Shown one piece after another: positions 54,002 to 64,000 of a DNA stretch of 64,000 nucleotides. A program made the translations under genes and the position numbers. The notes beneath the pieces are model-generated. The model did no database searches, was not told the origin of the DNA, and saw only the letters and a program-made list of their open reading frames with translations. Source of the DNA: Dietzia sp. NCCP-2495 (GTDB taxonomy: Bacteria > Actinomycetota > Actinomycetes > Mycobacteriales > Mycobacteriaceae); the NCBI RefSeq assembly GCF_026011735.1, contig NZ_BRVN01000012.1, positions 28,518 through 92,517 of the forward strand. Direction: 5' to 3'. Numbering within the stretch: position 1 is the first letter of the stretch; each line of letters starts with the position of its first letter.

Positions 54002-55354
54002 ATGGCTAACCGTCCCGATCGACCGTCCGACCCCGCGGTGGGCACCGACGCCGCCCGCCCCACGCCGGCCGGGTACCGCGAGATCGTGCACGCGCATCTG
54101 GCATCGATGTTCGAGCGGGCCTCGCATTCCACACGCCTGCCGTTGGTGGCGTGCGCGGACGCCGTGCTGGCGGAGGACCTGCGCGCGGCGGTGGATCTGC
54201 CGTTGTTCGTGAACTCGCAGATGGACGGGTACGCGGTACGGTCCGCGGACGTGGCGGGGGCGAGCGCGGAGGCGCCCGTGCGGCTCACCGTGGTGGGGGC
54301 GGTGCACGCCGGCGACGCGCCGGGTCCCGGGGTCGACGACGACGAGGCCTGCAAGGTCATGACCGGTGCGCCCGTGCCCGAGGGGGCGGACTGTGTCGTC
54401 CCCGTGGAGGACACCTCGGCCGGGAACGACTCCGCGGACGCCGGCGGGGGCCATCCGGAGACCGTGCTGGTCCACGCTCCGCGGGCCGCCGGGGAGTTCG
54501 TCCGTCGCCCCGGCGACGACGTGCGGGCGGGGGATGTGGTGATCCCGGCCGGGGTGCGGCTGCACGCGCGTCATCTGGCGGCGGCGGCCTCACTCGGCGA
54601 GTCAGGGCTCGCGGTGCGTCCGCGACCGCACGTGGCGGTGATCGCGACCGGGTCGGAGCTCGTCCCGCCGGGGCAGCCGCTGGGGCCGGGGCAGATCTGG
54701 GAGTCCAATTCGCTCACGCTCGCGGCGTCGCTCAAGGCCTCGGGGTGCGAGGTCACCGCGACGCTGACCTGCAGCGACAATCGGGAGGACTTCACCGCGG
54801 CGCTCGACACCGCCGTCAAGGGCGCCGACCTGGTGGTGACGGTGGGCGCGGTGTCGATGGGTGACGCCGAGGTGGTTCGTGAGGTCCTCGAGCCCCGCGA
54901 GGGCTCGCGGTTCGCGCCGATCGCCATGCAGCCGGGCGGGCCGCAGGGCATGTCGTGGTGGCGGGACACGCCTGTGGTGTGTCTGCCGGGCAATCCCGTG
55001 AGCGCGATGGTGTCGTTCGAGGTCCTTCTGCGGCCGGTGCTCCTCGAGGTGGTGGGCAGGGAGCCGGTCCGTCCGTTGCGGGTGCGGCTGGCGCGGGACG
55101 TGACCTCGCCGGCAGGGAAGGTGCAGTACCTGCGAGCGGCGCTGACCTCCCCGGACTCTGCCGACACCGGGGCTCATCCCGTCGCCACCGGCTCGGATCC
55201 CGCCTGCGACACCGGCACCCCCGTCGCCGACCCGGTTTCCGGCCCCGGCTCCCACCTGGTCGCGTCCATGGCGAGGGCCGACGTGCTCCTCGAGATCCCG
55301 GCGGACGTCACGGAACTGGCCGCGGGCTCTGTCGTCGCCGCGCTGCCGCTGTAG
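54002..55354 (+). CDS. moeA: Molybdopterin molybdotransferase
   Basis: A 450-residue MoeA. FVNSQMDGYAV, TGAPVPEGADCVVPVEDT, VIATGSELVPPG, IWESNSLTLAASL, VGAVSMGDAEVV, and LPGNPVSAMVSFEVL are all present. It inserts molybdate into adenylylated molybdopterin. A Ser/Thr/Pro/Gly-rich insertion lies at about residues 385-425. The start is supported by a -10 box 6 nt upstream. It complements the altered MoeA domain of the fusion at 45918-47756. Confidence 0.92.
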   Translation: MANRPDRPSDPAVGTDAARPTPAGYREIVHAHLASMFERASHSTRLPLVACADAVLAEDLRAAVDLPLFVNSQMDGYAVRSADVAGASAEAPVRLTVVGAVHAGDAPGPGVDDDEACKVMTGAPVPEGADCVVPVEDTSAGNDSADAGGGHPETVLVHAPRAAGEFVRRPGDDVRAGDVVIPAGVRLHARHLAAAASLGESGLAVRPRPHVAVIATGSELVPPGQPLGPGQIWESNSLTLAASLKASGCEVTATLTCSDNREDFTAALDTAVKGADLVVTVGAVSMGDAEVVREVLEPREGSRFAPIAMQPGGPQGMSWWRDTPVVCLPGNPVSAMVSFEVLLRPVLLEVVGREPVRPLRVRLARDVTSPAGKVQYLRAALTSPDSADTGAHPVATGSDPACDTGTPVADPVSGPGSHLVASMARADVLLEIPADVTELAAGSVVAALPL

Positions 55355-55384
55355 GGTCGCTTCACCCACGCGCGGCGTCGGCGG

Positions 55385-55732
55385 TTACTCGTCAGCGCCG
55401 CCGGAGTGCTTGTCGACCAGCTTCATGGTGAGCGCTGCGTGTGCCCCGGCCCCGCCTGCCCGCAATGCGGCAGCGATGAGTGCGGCCTCGGCGATCTCCT
55501 CGCGGCTGGCGCCGGCGCCGAGTGCGGCCTTGACGTGCACATCGAGGCAGTAGACGCACTGGGTGATGTGGGCGCAGGCGACCGCGATGAGCTCGCGATG
55601 CTTGTGCGGGATAGCACCGTCCTTGCGGCCGACCTGGCTGTCCAGCCCGACCCAGGCGGCGAACTCGGTGGGTGCGGCCTACTTGAGCTTGGGCAAGTAG
55701 GACAGATCGTCCGAATTATGAAAGCAGCTCAT
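55385..55732 (-). pseudogene. AhpD-like carboxymuconolactone decarboxylase-family gene with an in-frame amber codon
   Basis: The frame encodes 115 residues of an alkylhydroperoxidase AhpD-like protein: MSCFHNSDDLSYLPKLK, then a TAG, then AAPTEFAAWVGLD, the catalytic CVYC (codons 59-62) in HITQCVYCLDVH, and a normal C-terminus. The TAG is codon 18 (55679-55681). The ribosome binding site AGGAGG 5 nt before ATG is intact, and no other frame damage is seen. A single nonsense mutation, a sequencing error, or reinitiation are the possible explanations. Confidence 0.8.
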
Positions 55733-55881
55733 GGGGTCCTCCTGGGATGTGTCGGGGATCGAAACCGGTCTGACGTCGCGCCTGACCGCTACACCCAGCA
55801 TGCTCCGCGTTATGGCTCAGGTCACTGAAAATGCACTATGAGTCCGAGAGCGTCCACTGTGCTGCAGCACGGTCATGCTGC

Positions 55882-56514
55882 TCAGGTGAGGCGCAGAGAC
55901 GTGAGGCAGGTCAGGTCGTCGGAGTTCGCCGTCGAGACGGGGGCCGTCGCCCGGCGCCCCTCGTGCTCGACGGTGATGTCGCCGGTCATGCCGCGCGGGA
56001 GCCAGATCCCGACAAAACCGTTGTCGAAGGTGGTCAGGGTGTCGTCGACCACCGACTCCCCCGCGACCCGGTCGGTGACGGTGACGTGGACCTGCTCGTT
56101 CCGCAGTTCTCCGAGGCACGTGGTGAGGCTGTGGAAGTAGCACTCGTGGGTCCGGCTCACATACGGAGCCACCGAGAGGTAGAACTCGTCCGAGGGCATC
56201 GGGAGTGCCTGCGTGCGGTCCCCGCTGGTCAGGACCAGTTCGTCGGGCTGAACGGAGGCAATGAGGTCGGTCGACCGCTCCGCGAGGGACGTCGCGTCGA
56301 GGCGCTCGATCACCTCCCGCGCATCGAGCCCGGCGAGGCCGTGCTCGTCGGCGATCGAGGAGCCAGCCGACTCCGCCGACCCCGCCGACTCTGCGTTCCC
56401 GGCCGACTCTGCGTTCCCGGCCGAACCTGCCGGCCCCACCGACTCCGCCGTGCATCCGGCGGCGGTGACGGCGACCGCCGCCACCGCCGCGAACATCATC
56501 CGAATCGCGCTCAC
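55882..56514 (-). CDS. cueP: CueP-family copper-binding lipoprotein
   Basis: A 210-residue protein with lipobox Cys21 (AVTAAGCTAE), an Ala/Gly/Ser/Glu repeat (SAGNAE) at about 30-48, and the CueP domain: LDAREVIERLDAT, DEFYLSVAPYV, THECYFHSLTTCLGEL and TFDNGFVGIWLPRGMTGDITVEHEGR. CueP is an extracytoplasmic copper protein known from Salmonella, with the conserved Cys pair HECYFHSLTTC. GTG 56514 overlaps the stop of the copper ATPase (GTGA), so both are co-translated. Confidence 0.87.
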   Translation of the reverse strand: MSAIRMMFAAVAAVAVTAAGCTAESVGPAGSAGNAESAGNAESAGSAESAGSSIADEHGLAGLDAREVIERLDATSLAERSTDLIASVQPDELVLTSGDRTQALPMPSDEFYLSVAPYVSRTHECYFHSLTTCLGELRNEQVHVTVTDRVAGESVVDDTLTTFDNGFVGIWLPRGMTGDITVEHEGRRATAPVSTANSDDLTCLTSLRLT

Positions 56515-58748
56515 GCAGGAACTCCTGTCTCGATATTGCTCGTCGTGGGTGCATCCGATCCGGACGCGGCGACGGTCTGGGGGCGTAGGTCCAGGCGGCG
56601 CAACAGTTGGGCGTTGGCCGCCACGACCACTGTGGACAGCGACATGAGGATCGCGCCGACGGACATCGGCATCACGAAGCCGATGGGTGCCAGAACACCT
56701 GCGGCCAGGGGCACGGAGATGAGGTTGTACCCACCGGCCCACCACAGGTTCTGGACCATCTTCCGGTAGGTCGCCGCCGACAACTCGCGCACGCTGACGA
56801 CCGCGCGCGGATCGTCGGACGCCAACACCACGCCCGCCGAGGCGATTGCCACGTCGGTGCCGGCGCCGATCGCGATACCGACATCGGCCTGGGCGAGCGC
56901 CGGGGCGTCGTTGACACCGTCACCGACCATCGCCACCGAGCGGCCCTCGGCCTGGAGTTCGCTGACCTTCGCGGCCTTGTCCTCGGGCCTCACGCCCGCG
57001 AAGTACCGGTCGATGCCCAGCTCGTCCGAGACGGACGCGGCAACCGCCTCGGCGTCGCCGGTGATCATGACGACCTCGACGCCCCGCGCGTGCAGCGCGT
57101 CGACGGCGGCGCGGGACTCGGCCCGGACCTCGTCGACCAGCTTGAGGGCACCGGCGACCTCGCCGTTCACCAGGACGTGGAGGATGATCGCGCCGTCCAG
57201 CCGCCATTCGTCGGCTACGGCGAGCTCGCGTCCGTCCTCCTGTTCCAGCAGGTAGGGGCCTCCCACCTGGACCTTGACGCCCTCCACCGTGGCCTCGACA
57301 CCGACCGCCGGAGAAGAGCTGAAGTCGGTGGCCGGCGGCACCGCCAGCCCACGCTCCTGCGCGGCGGCGACGATGGCCTTGGCCAGTGGGTGCTCGGAGT
57401 CCGACTCCGCGGCCGCGGCGAGCGCCAGCAGCCGGTCCCGGCCCTGATCGTCGGCACCATCCGCCCCTGCGCCTCCGGCGGCATGGACCGCGGTGACGGC
57501 GGGCGCACCCTTGGTCAGGGTGCCGGTCTTGTCGAACAGGACGGCGTCGACCGTGCGCATGCTCTCCAGTGCGAGACGGTCCTTGATGAGCACGCCGCCG
57601 CGGGCCGCCCGCTCGGTCGCGATGGACACGACCAGCGGGATCGCCAGCCCCAGCGCGTGCGGACACGCGATGACCAGCACCGTGATCACGCGGATCACGG
57701 CTTGCTCCGGCGTGCCCACGAGCAGCCAGACGACGGCCGTGATCAGCGCCGCGCCGAGTGCGAACCAGAACAGGAGCGCTGCCGCCTTGTCGGCGATCCG
57801 CTGCGCCCGGGAGGACGAGCTCTGGGCGTCGGCGACGAGTTTCTGGATCCCGGCCAGCGCGGTGTCGTCGCCGACCGCGCCGATCCGGACCCGCAGGCCG
57901 GAGTCCGTGGCGACGGTGCCGGCGACCACCGAGTCCCCCTCGGAGCGGCGGACCGTGCGGGATTCGCCGGTGATCATGGACTCATCCATGCTGGCGGTGC
58001 CCTGCACGACCTCACCGTCAGCGGGAACGCTCCCACCGGGTCGGACGACCACGACGTCCCCCACGCGAAGGTCCGCGGGCGAGACGACGACGACCTCGCC
58101 GTCGTCGTCGACCTTCTCGGCCTCATCCGGCAACAGCGCGGCCAGCGAGTCGAGGGCCGAGCTGGTCTGGGCGAGGGAGCGCATCTCCACCCAGTGGCCG
58201 AGCAGCATGATGACGATGAGCAGCGCGAGCTCCCACCAGAACTCGAGTTCGTGACCGAGCAGGCCGACCGTGGAGCCCCAGGAGGCGACGAACGCGACGG
58301 TGATGCCGAGGCTGATCAGCAGCATCATCCCCGGCTGGCGGGACCGGATCTCGTCCCATCCTCCGACGAGGAAGGGCTTGCCGCCCCAGACGTACATGAC
58401 GGTGCCCAGGATCGGTGCGACCCACAGGCCCCAGCCGGACACCTCGTAGCCGAGCAGCGAGCCGAACATCGGCGAGAACGCGACGGTCGGGATGCCCAGC
58501 GCGAGCATGATCCAGAACAGGCGTCGGAACACCTGGACGTGGTCGCCGTGGTCGTGATGGCCGTGGCCGCCATGGCCGTGATGACCGCGACCGTCATGGC
58601 CTTCGTGTCCCGCATGCGCGTCATGCCCCGCATGCGCATCGTGCCCTGCGTGCGCATCGTGCCCTGCGTGTGCTTCGTGCACGTCATGCTCCGCATGCCC
58701 CACGTGCTGATGGTGGCCGTGAGCGTGGTGGCCGTGCTCGGTGGTCAT
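56511..58748 (-). CDS. copB: Copper-exporting P1B-type ATPase, CopB class
   Basis: A 745-residue P-type ATPase. Residues 1-70 are His-rich (GHHAHGHHQHVGH, then repeated HAGHDA units) in place of CxxC metal domains. The intramembrane motif is CPH (ACPHALGLAIP, about 361-363), the CopB type. DKTGTLTKG (about 405), TGES, HP and GDGVNDAPAL are all present. It should export Cu(I) or Cu(II). ATG 58748 has AAGGGG 5 nt upstream. The DUF305 gene lies upstream and CueP downstream on the same strand. Confidence 0.92.
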   Translation of the reverse strand: MTTEHGHHAHGHHQHVGHAEHDVHEAHAGHDAHAGHDAHAGHDAHAGHEGHDGRGHHGHGGHGHHDHGDHVQVFRRLFWIMLALGIPTVAFSPMFGSLLGYEVSGWGLWVAPILGTVMYVWGGKPFLVGGWDEIRSRQPGMMLLISLGITVAFVASWGSTVGLLGHELEFWWELALLIVIMLLGHWVEMRSLAQTSSALDSLAALLPDEAEKVDDDGEVVVVSPADLRVGDVVVVRPGGSVPADGEVVQGTASMDESMITGESRTVRRSEGDSVVAGTVATDSGLRVRIGAVGDDTALAGIQKLVADAQSSSSRAQRIADKAAALLFWFALGAALITAVVWLLVGTPEQAVIRVITVLVIACPHALGLAIPLVVSIATERAARGGVLIKDRLALESMRTVDAVLFDKTGTLTKGAPAVTAVHAAGGAGADGADDQGRDRLLALAAAAESDSEHPLAKAIVAAAQERGLAVPPATDFSSSPAVGVEATVEGVKVQVGGPYLLEQEDGRELAVADEWRLDGAIILHVLVNGEVAGALKLVDEVRAESRAAVDALHARGVEVVMITGDAEAVAASVSDELGIDRYFAGVRPEDKAAKVSELQAEGRSVAMVGDGVNDAPALAQADVGIAIGAGTDVAIASAGVVLASDDPRAVVSVRELSAATYRKMVQNLWWAGGYNLISVPLAAGVLAPIGFVMPMSVGAILMSLSTVVVAANAQLLRRLDLRPQTVAASGSDAPTTSNIETGVPA

Positions 58749-58793
58749 CGTTTCCCCTTCATCTCGGTCCGGGTGTCCCACACGACTTCAACC

Positions 58794-58810
58794 GTACCCC
58801 AGGGGGGTAT
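58794..58810 (-). promoter_or_regulatory. CsoR-like copper operator before copB
   Basis: GTACCCCAGGGGGGTAT contains the inverted TACCC and GGGTA arms of CsoR-family sites. It lies 46 bp before the copB ATG, in the gap to the DUF305 gene. No csoR gene is in the window. Confidence 0.65.
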
Positions 58811-58884
58811 ATTCCGGCCAGGGTTGTCCGTTCCCGGGGACTGGCGCCGGCAAACGAAGAGCCACGGAGATGTGGGGCGCGCGC

Positions 58885-59517
58885 CTACTGCCCGTCGAGC
58901 AGCTTCTTCATCTCATCGATCTCGGCCTGCTGGGTCTCGATTATCGTCTGGGCCATGTCGATCGCCGGCTGGTAGCTCCCGTTCGCGACCTCGTCCTCGG
59001 CCATGGCAACCGCTCCCTCGTGGTGGGCTATCATCTGCTCCAGGAACAACGTTGCGGCCTCAGGCCCGGGCGCGTCGGAGAGCTCCTGCAGCTCCTCCTC
59101 GGAGAGCATGCCCTCCATCTCCGACATGTCGTGTCCGCCGTGCCCGCCGTGCTCGTCGGCCGGCATCACCGGCTCGCCCCACTGCTCGAGCCACTCGGTC
59201 AGCTGCGCGATCTCCGGCCCCTGGGCGGCCTTGATCTTCTCCGCGAGCGTGGTGACCTCGGCAGGCACGCCGTCCTTGGCCAGAATGATGTCGCTCATCT
59301 CGATGGCCTGCTCGTGGTGCGGCATCATCATCTGGGCGAACATCACATCGGCCTCGGAATGCTCAGCTTCAGAATGCTCAGCCGCGGACTCGGCAGCGCT
59401 GGTCGTGGTCGCGGTGGTGCCCGTCGTCTCCGACTCGGTTCCGGTGCCGCTGCAGGCCGACAGTCCCAGCAGGACAGCTGCGGCAGCGGCGGTCATCGCC
59501 AGCGACTTCTGGTGCAT
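58885..59517 (-). CDS. DUF305 lipoprotein, probable copper-handling protein
   Basis: A 210-residue lipoprotein; Cys22 in GLSACSGTG is the acylation site. After a Thr/Ser/Glu-rich linker with HSEAEHSEAD, two DUF305 motifs follow: MMMPHHEQAIEMSDI and MIAHHEGAVAMAEDE. Met/His-rich helices of this kind often bind copper and commonly sit beside copper ATPases and two-component systems, as here. It is divergent from the response regulator. Confidence 0.85.
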   Translation of the reverse strand: MHQKSLAMTAAAAAVLLGLSACSGTGTESETTGTTATTTSAAESAAEHSEAEHSEADVMFAQMMMPHHEQAIEMSDIILAKDGVPAEVTTLAEKIKAAQGPEIAQLTEWLEQWGEPVMPADEHGGHGGHDMSEMEGMLSEEELQELSDAPGPEAATLFLEQMIAHHEGAVAMAEDEVANGSYQPAIDMAQTIIETQQAEIDEMKKLLDGQ

Positions 59518-59553
59518 TGTGGAATCCTCTCGTCGGCACTTCGCGGGACCGCC

Positions 59554-59589
59554 GGTGGTCGCACTGGTGGTCGCACTGGTGGTCGCCGA
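59554..59589. repeat. 12-bp tandem repeat (three copies) in the DUF305/response-regulator gap
   Basis: GGTGGTCGCACT at 59554-59565 and 59566-59577, and GGTGGTCGCCGA at 59578-59589. It lies between the divergent genes and could hold regulator-binding sites. Confidence 0.75.
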
Positions 59590-59678
59590 CGATTCTGTCC
59601 ACTCCGCCCCAGGATTCGGGTCACGGTTTCCTCAAGGTCTGATCAACTTTCCTGTCGTTGGTTAGAAACCACCCTCGG

Positions 59679-59684
59679 GATAAT
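59679..59684 (+). promoter_or_regulatory. -10 box GATAAT, leaderless start of the response regulator
   Basis: GATAAT ends 7 nt before ATG 59692. Confidence 0.55.
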
Positions 59685-59691
59685 GGGCCAC

Positions 59692-60438
59692 ATGAGCACC
59701 CAGCCACGTCGCGCACTGGTCGTCGAGGACGAGCCGGAGATCGCCGACCTCATCGGCAGCTATCTCCGACGCGACGGATTCGACGTCACCCACGCGGACG
59801 ACGGCGCCAGTGCCGTCCCCCTCGCCCGGCAGGTCGACCCGGATGTGGTGGTGCTCGACCTGGGACTGCCCGGGCTCGACGGCATCGAGGTGTGCCGCCG
59901 ACTCCGCGTCTTCTCCGATGCCTACGTGGTCATGCTCACCGCAAGGGCCGAGGGGGTGGATACCCTCATCGGCCTGTCCGTCGGTGCCGACGACTACCTC
60001 ACCAAGCCCTTCAGCCCACGCGAGCTCATGGCCCGGATCCAGGTCATGCTCCGCCGCCCCCGCACCGGAACACCTCCGGACGCAGCACCGGTCGCAGCAC
60101 CGGGCGCGACTTCCGACACCGGCCGCGCGCGGGACCTGCGCACCCTCGGCACGCTGACCGTGGACCTCGACGGCCGCGAGGTCACTGTCAGAAACTCGCC
60201 GGTTCACCTGACCAGGACCGAGTTCGATCTCCTGGCGGTTCTCCTGCGCGACCCCGGCGTCGTCCTGTCCCGTGACCAGCTGATCAACGCGATCTGGGGG
60301 CCGGACTGGGTGGGGGACACGCACCTCGTCGACGTCCACATCGGCCATCTGAGACGCAAACTCGGCGACAGCGCGTCACGCGGCACCTTCATCCGCACCG
60401 TGCGCGGCGTCGGCTACCGCACCGGAGACGGACAGTGA
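59692..60438 (+). CDS. OmpR-family response regulator
   Basis: A 248-residue regulator. The receiver domain has the acidic pocket VVEDEPE, phosphorylation site Asp56 (DVVVLDLGLPGLDG) and conserved Lys in TKPFSP. A Pro/Ala linker (about 127-142) leads to a winged-helix domain (LTRTEFDLLAVLLRDPG, VDVHIGHLRRKLG, IRTVRGVGYR). It probably controls the adjacent copper genes. The promoter fixes the start at 59692. The HK start overlaps its stop (GTGA). Confidence 0.9.
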   Translation: MSTQPRRALVVEDEPEIADLIGSYLRRDGFDVTHADDGASAVPLARQVDPDVVVLDLGLPGLDGIEVCRRLRVFSDAYVVMLTARAEGVDTLIGLSVGADDYLTKPFSPRELMARIQVMLRRPRTGTPPDAAPVAAPGATSDTGRARDLRTLGTLTVDLDGREVTVRNSPVHLTRTEFDLLAVLLRDPGVVLSRDQLINAIWGPDWVGDTHLVDVHIGHLRRKLGDSASRGTFIRTVRGVGYRTGDGQ

Positions 60439-61559
60439 GCAACCGCACCAGTTTCGGTACCCGGATCCTCGCGGTCCTCATGCTCGTGGCGGTCACCGCC
60501 ACCCTCTGCGCCTGGGGGGTCGGTGCACTTCTCGCGCCCGGCATCTTCCACGATCACCTGGACATGGTCGGCCTGTCCCAGGACTCCGCCGAGGCGGCGC
60601 ACATGGAGGAAGCCTTCCAGTCGTCGATGATGGTGTCGTGGGCCGTCGCCCTGGCGGTCTCGCTCGTCCTGTCTCTCATCATCAGCGGATACATCGCGCG
60701 GCGCCTCCTCCGGTCGCTCTCCCCGGTGACGGAGTCCGTCCGGGAGATCGCCGGGGGGAACTACGGGTCCCGGGTGGCCAGGCCCGGCATAGGCCGCGAG
60801 TTCGACGACCTCGTCACCAGCTTCAACGAGCTCGCCCGTCGTCTCGACGCCGCCGAGACCACGAGGACCCGGATGCTCGCCGACCTGGCCCACGAGATGC
60901 GCACCCCGCTCGCCACGATCGACTCTCACCTGGAGGCCGTCGAGGACGGTGTCCGCCGACTGGACGCGAACACACTCACCATTCTGCGGACGGCCACCGG
61001 GCGGTTGGGGCGGCTCGCCCGGGACATCGGCGCCGTCTCCCGCGCCGAGGAGCACCTGACCCGGCTCTCCCTCACCCAGACCGACACCCACAGCGTCATC
61101 ACCGGGGCGGTCGACGCCCTCCGACCCGAGTACGAGGCCAAGGGTGTGGAACTTGCCACCGACATCGATCGGCGCGTTCCGGTCTCGGTCGACCGCGACC
61201 GGATCGGTCAGGTGCTGGGCAACCTGCTCCAGAACGCACTCCGACACACCCCACCCGGCGGAACCGTCACCGTCACGGGCCGGCACGGTGAGGGGCTCGC
61301 GCAGATCTCGGTCACCGATACCGGCGAGGGCATCGAGCCGCAGCACCTGGACCACCTCTTCGACCGCTTCTACCGCGTCGACACCGCCCGGGACCGCAGG
61401 CACGGCGGCAGCGGGATCGGGTTGACCATCAGCCGGGCCCTGACGGAAGCCCACGGCGGGCGACTCCGTGCGTCCAGCGACGGGCCCGGCCGCGGAGCCC
61501 GATTCGTCCTCGAGCTGCCGGTCGACCGAACGGTGGCGCCCGCCCGGCGGGGTACGTGA
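60435..61559 (+). CDS. Sensor histidine kinase
   Basis: A 374-residue kinase with two transmembrane helices (about 11-33 and 66-86) around a short external loop, a HAMP domain, the phospho-acceptor His153 in LADLAHEMRTPLATI, and the ATPase motifs LGNLLQNALRHTPPGG, ITDTGEGIEP-like ISVTDTGEGIEPQH and GSGIGLTISRAL. It phosphorylates the preceding response regulator. The external loop has His/Met (FHDHLDMVG, AAHMEEAF), consistent with copper sensing, which is an inference from context. Confidence 0.9.
   Translation: MSNRTSFGTRILAVLMLVAVTATLCAWGVGALLAPGIFHDHLDMVGLSQDSAEAAHMEEAFQSSMMVSWAVALAVSLVLSLIISGYIARRLLRSLSPVTESVREIAGGNYGSRVARPGIGREFDDLVTSFNELARRLDAAETTRTRMLADLAHEMRTPLATIDSHLEAVEDGVRRLDANTLTILRTATGRLGRLARDIGAVSRAEEHLTRLSLTQTDTHSVITGAVDALRPEYEAKGVELATDIDRRVPVSVDRDRIGQVLGNLLQNALRHTPPGGTVTVTGRHGEGLAQISVTDTGEGIEPQHLDHLFDRFYRVDTARDRRHGGSGIGLTISRALTEAHGGRLRASSDGPGRGARFVLELPVDRTVAPARRGT

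Positions 61560-64000
<2,441 letters not shown>

Noticed and set aside
58741..59691. Upstream extension of the response regulator
   Set aside because: It runs antisense to the DUF305 gene. The -10 box and normal receiver start place the true start at 59692.

Overview
The window is high-GC (roughly 70%) actinobacterial chromosome. It looks like a mycolic-acid bacterium of the Corynebacteriales, and Dietzia is my best guess. The reasons are FadD15-type acyl-CoA ligases, a GT87/DUF2029 mannosyltransferase-like protein, a DUF4185 protein (a family that includes D-arabinanases), GabD2, several small secreted proteins rich in Gly-Ser-Leu, and many TANNNT -10 boxes placed 6-8 nt before the start codon (leaderless genes). 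The genus is inference. No tRNA, rRNA, insertion sequence or CRISPR array was seen.

Layout. 0-15 kb: end of a ceramidase, an SDR, a RecB-like nuclease, a DUF6474/CopC pair, succinate-semialdehyde dehydrogenase, a MerR/TipA-like regulator, a second SDR, cardiolipin synthase, a dihydroorotase-like protein lacking its metal ligands, RraA, an S4/flavodoxin-like pair and small secreted proteins. 15-21 kb: gltBD (glutamate synthase). 21-33 kb: a membrane glutaredoxin-like protein, a DUF4185 protein, a phosphotransferase/P-loop kinase fusion, glycerate kinase, an FMN glutamate synthase-like protein, an HD protein, and a DUF779/aldehyde dehydrogenase pair beside a GAF regulator. 33-39 kb: two convergent FadD15-like ligases and cysK-cysE. 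39-55 kb: a molybdenum region (fdhD, a YdeP-type molybdo-oxidoreductase, a mobA-moeA fusion, modA, moaD, moaA, moeA) with remains of denitrification genes (a narJ fragment and a broken nirK), plus a divergent MFS/TetR pair and an NCS2 permease. 55-62 kb: a copper region (CueP, CopB-type ATPase, DUF305 lipoprotein, two-component system) with a CsoR-like operator. 61.6 kb to the end: a TetR/MFS pair cut by the window edge.

How genes work together. The Mo-cofactor genes most likely now serve the YdeP-type oxidoreductase, because nitrate and nitrite reductase are represented here only by fragments. CueP, CopB ATPase and DUF305 form a copper efflux and handling set, probably under CsoR and the adjacent two-component system. 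CysE ends in isoleucine, as needed to dock into CysK. GltB/GltD overlap and are co-translated.

The most unusual pattern is that at least nine genes have short tandem duplications (about 14-56 bp units) that span or abut the stop codon: 86-aa protein, gabD2, flavodoxin-like gene, gltD, DUF779, the second fadD, the YdeP-type gene, modA and the NCS2 permease. Other leads are the nested palindrome plus 16-bp array at 1.2-1.4 kb, a 76-bp repeat pair flanking a VOC gene inside the decayed nitrate/nitrite region, and a dioxygen-stress-type AhpD gene broken by one in-frame amber codon.
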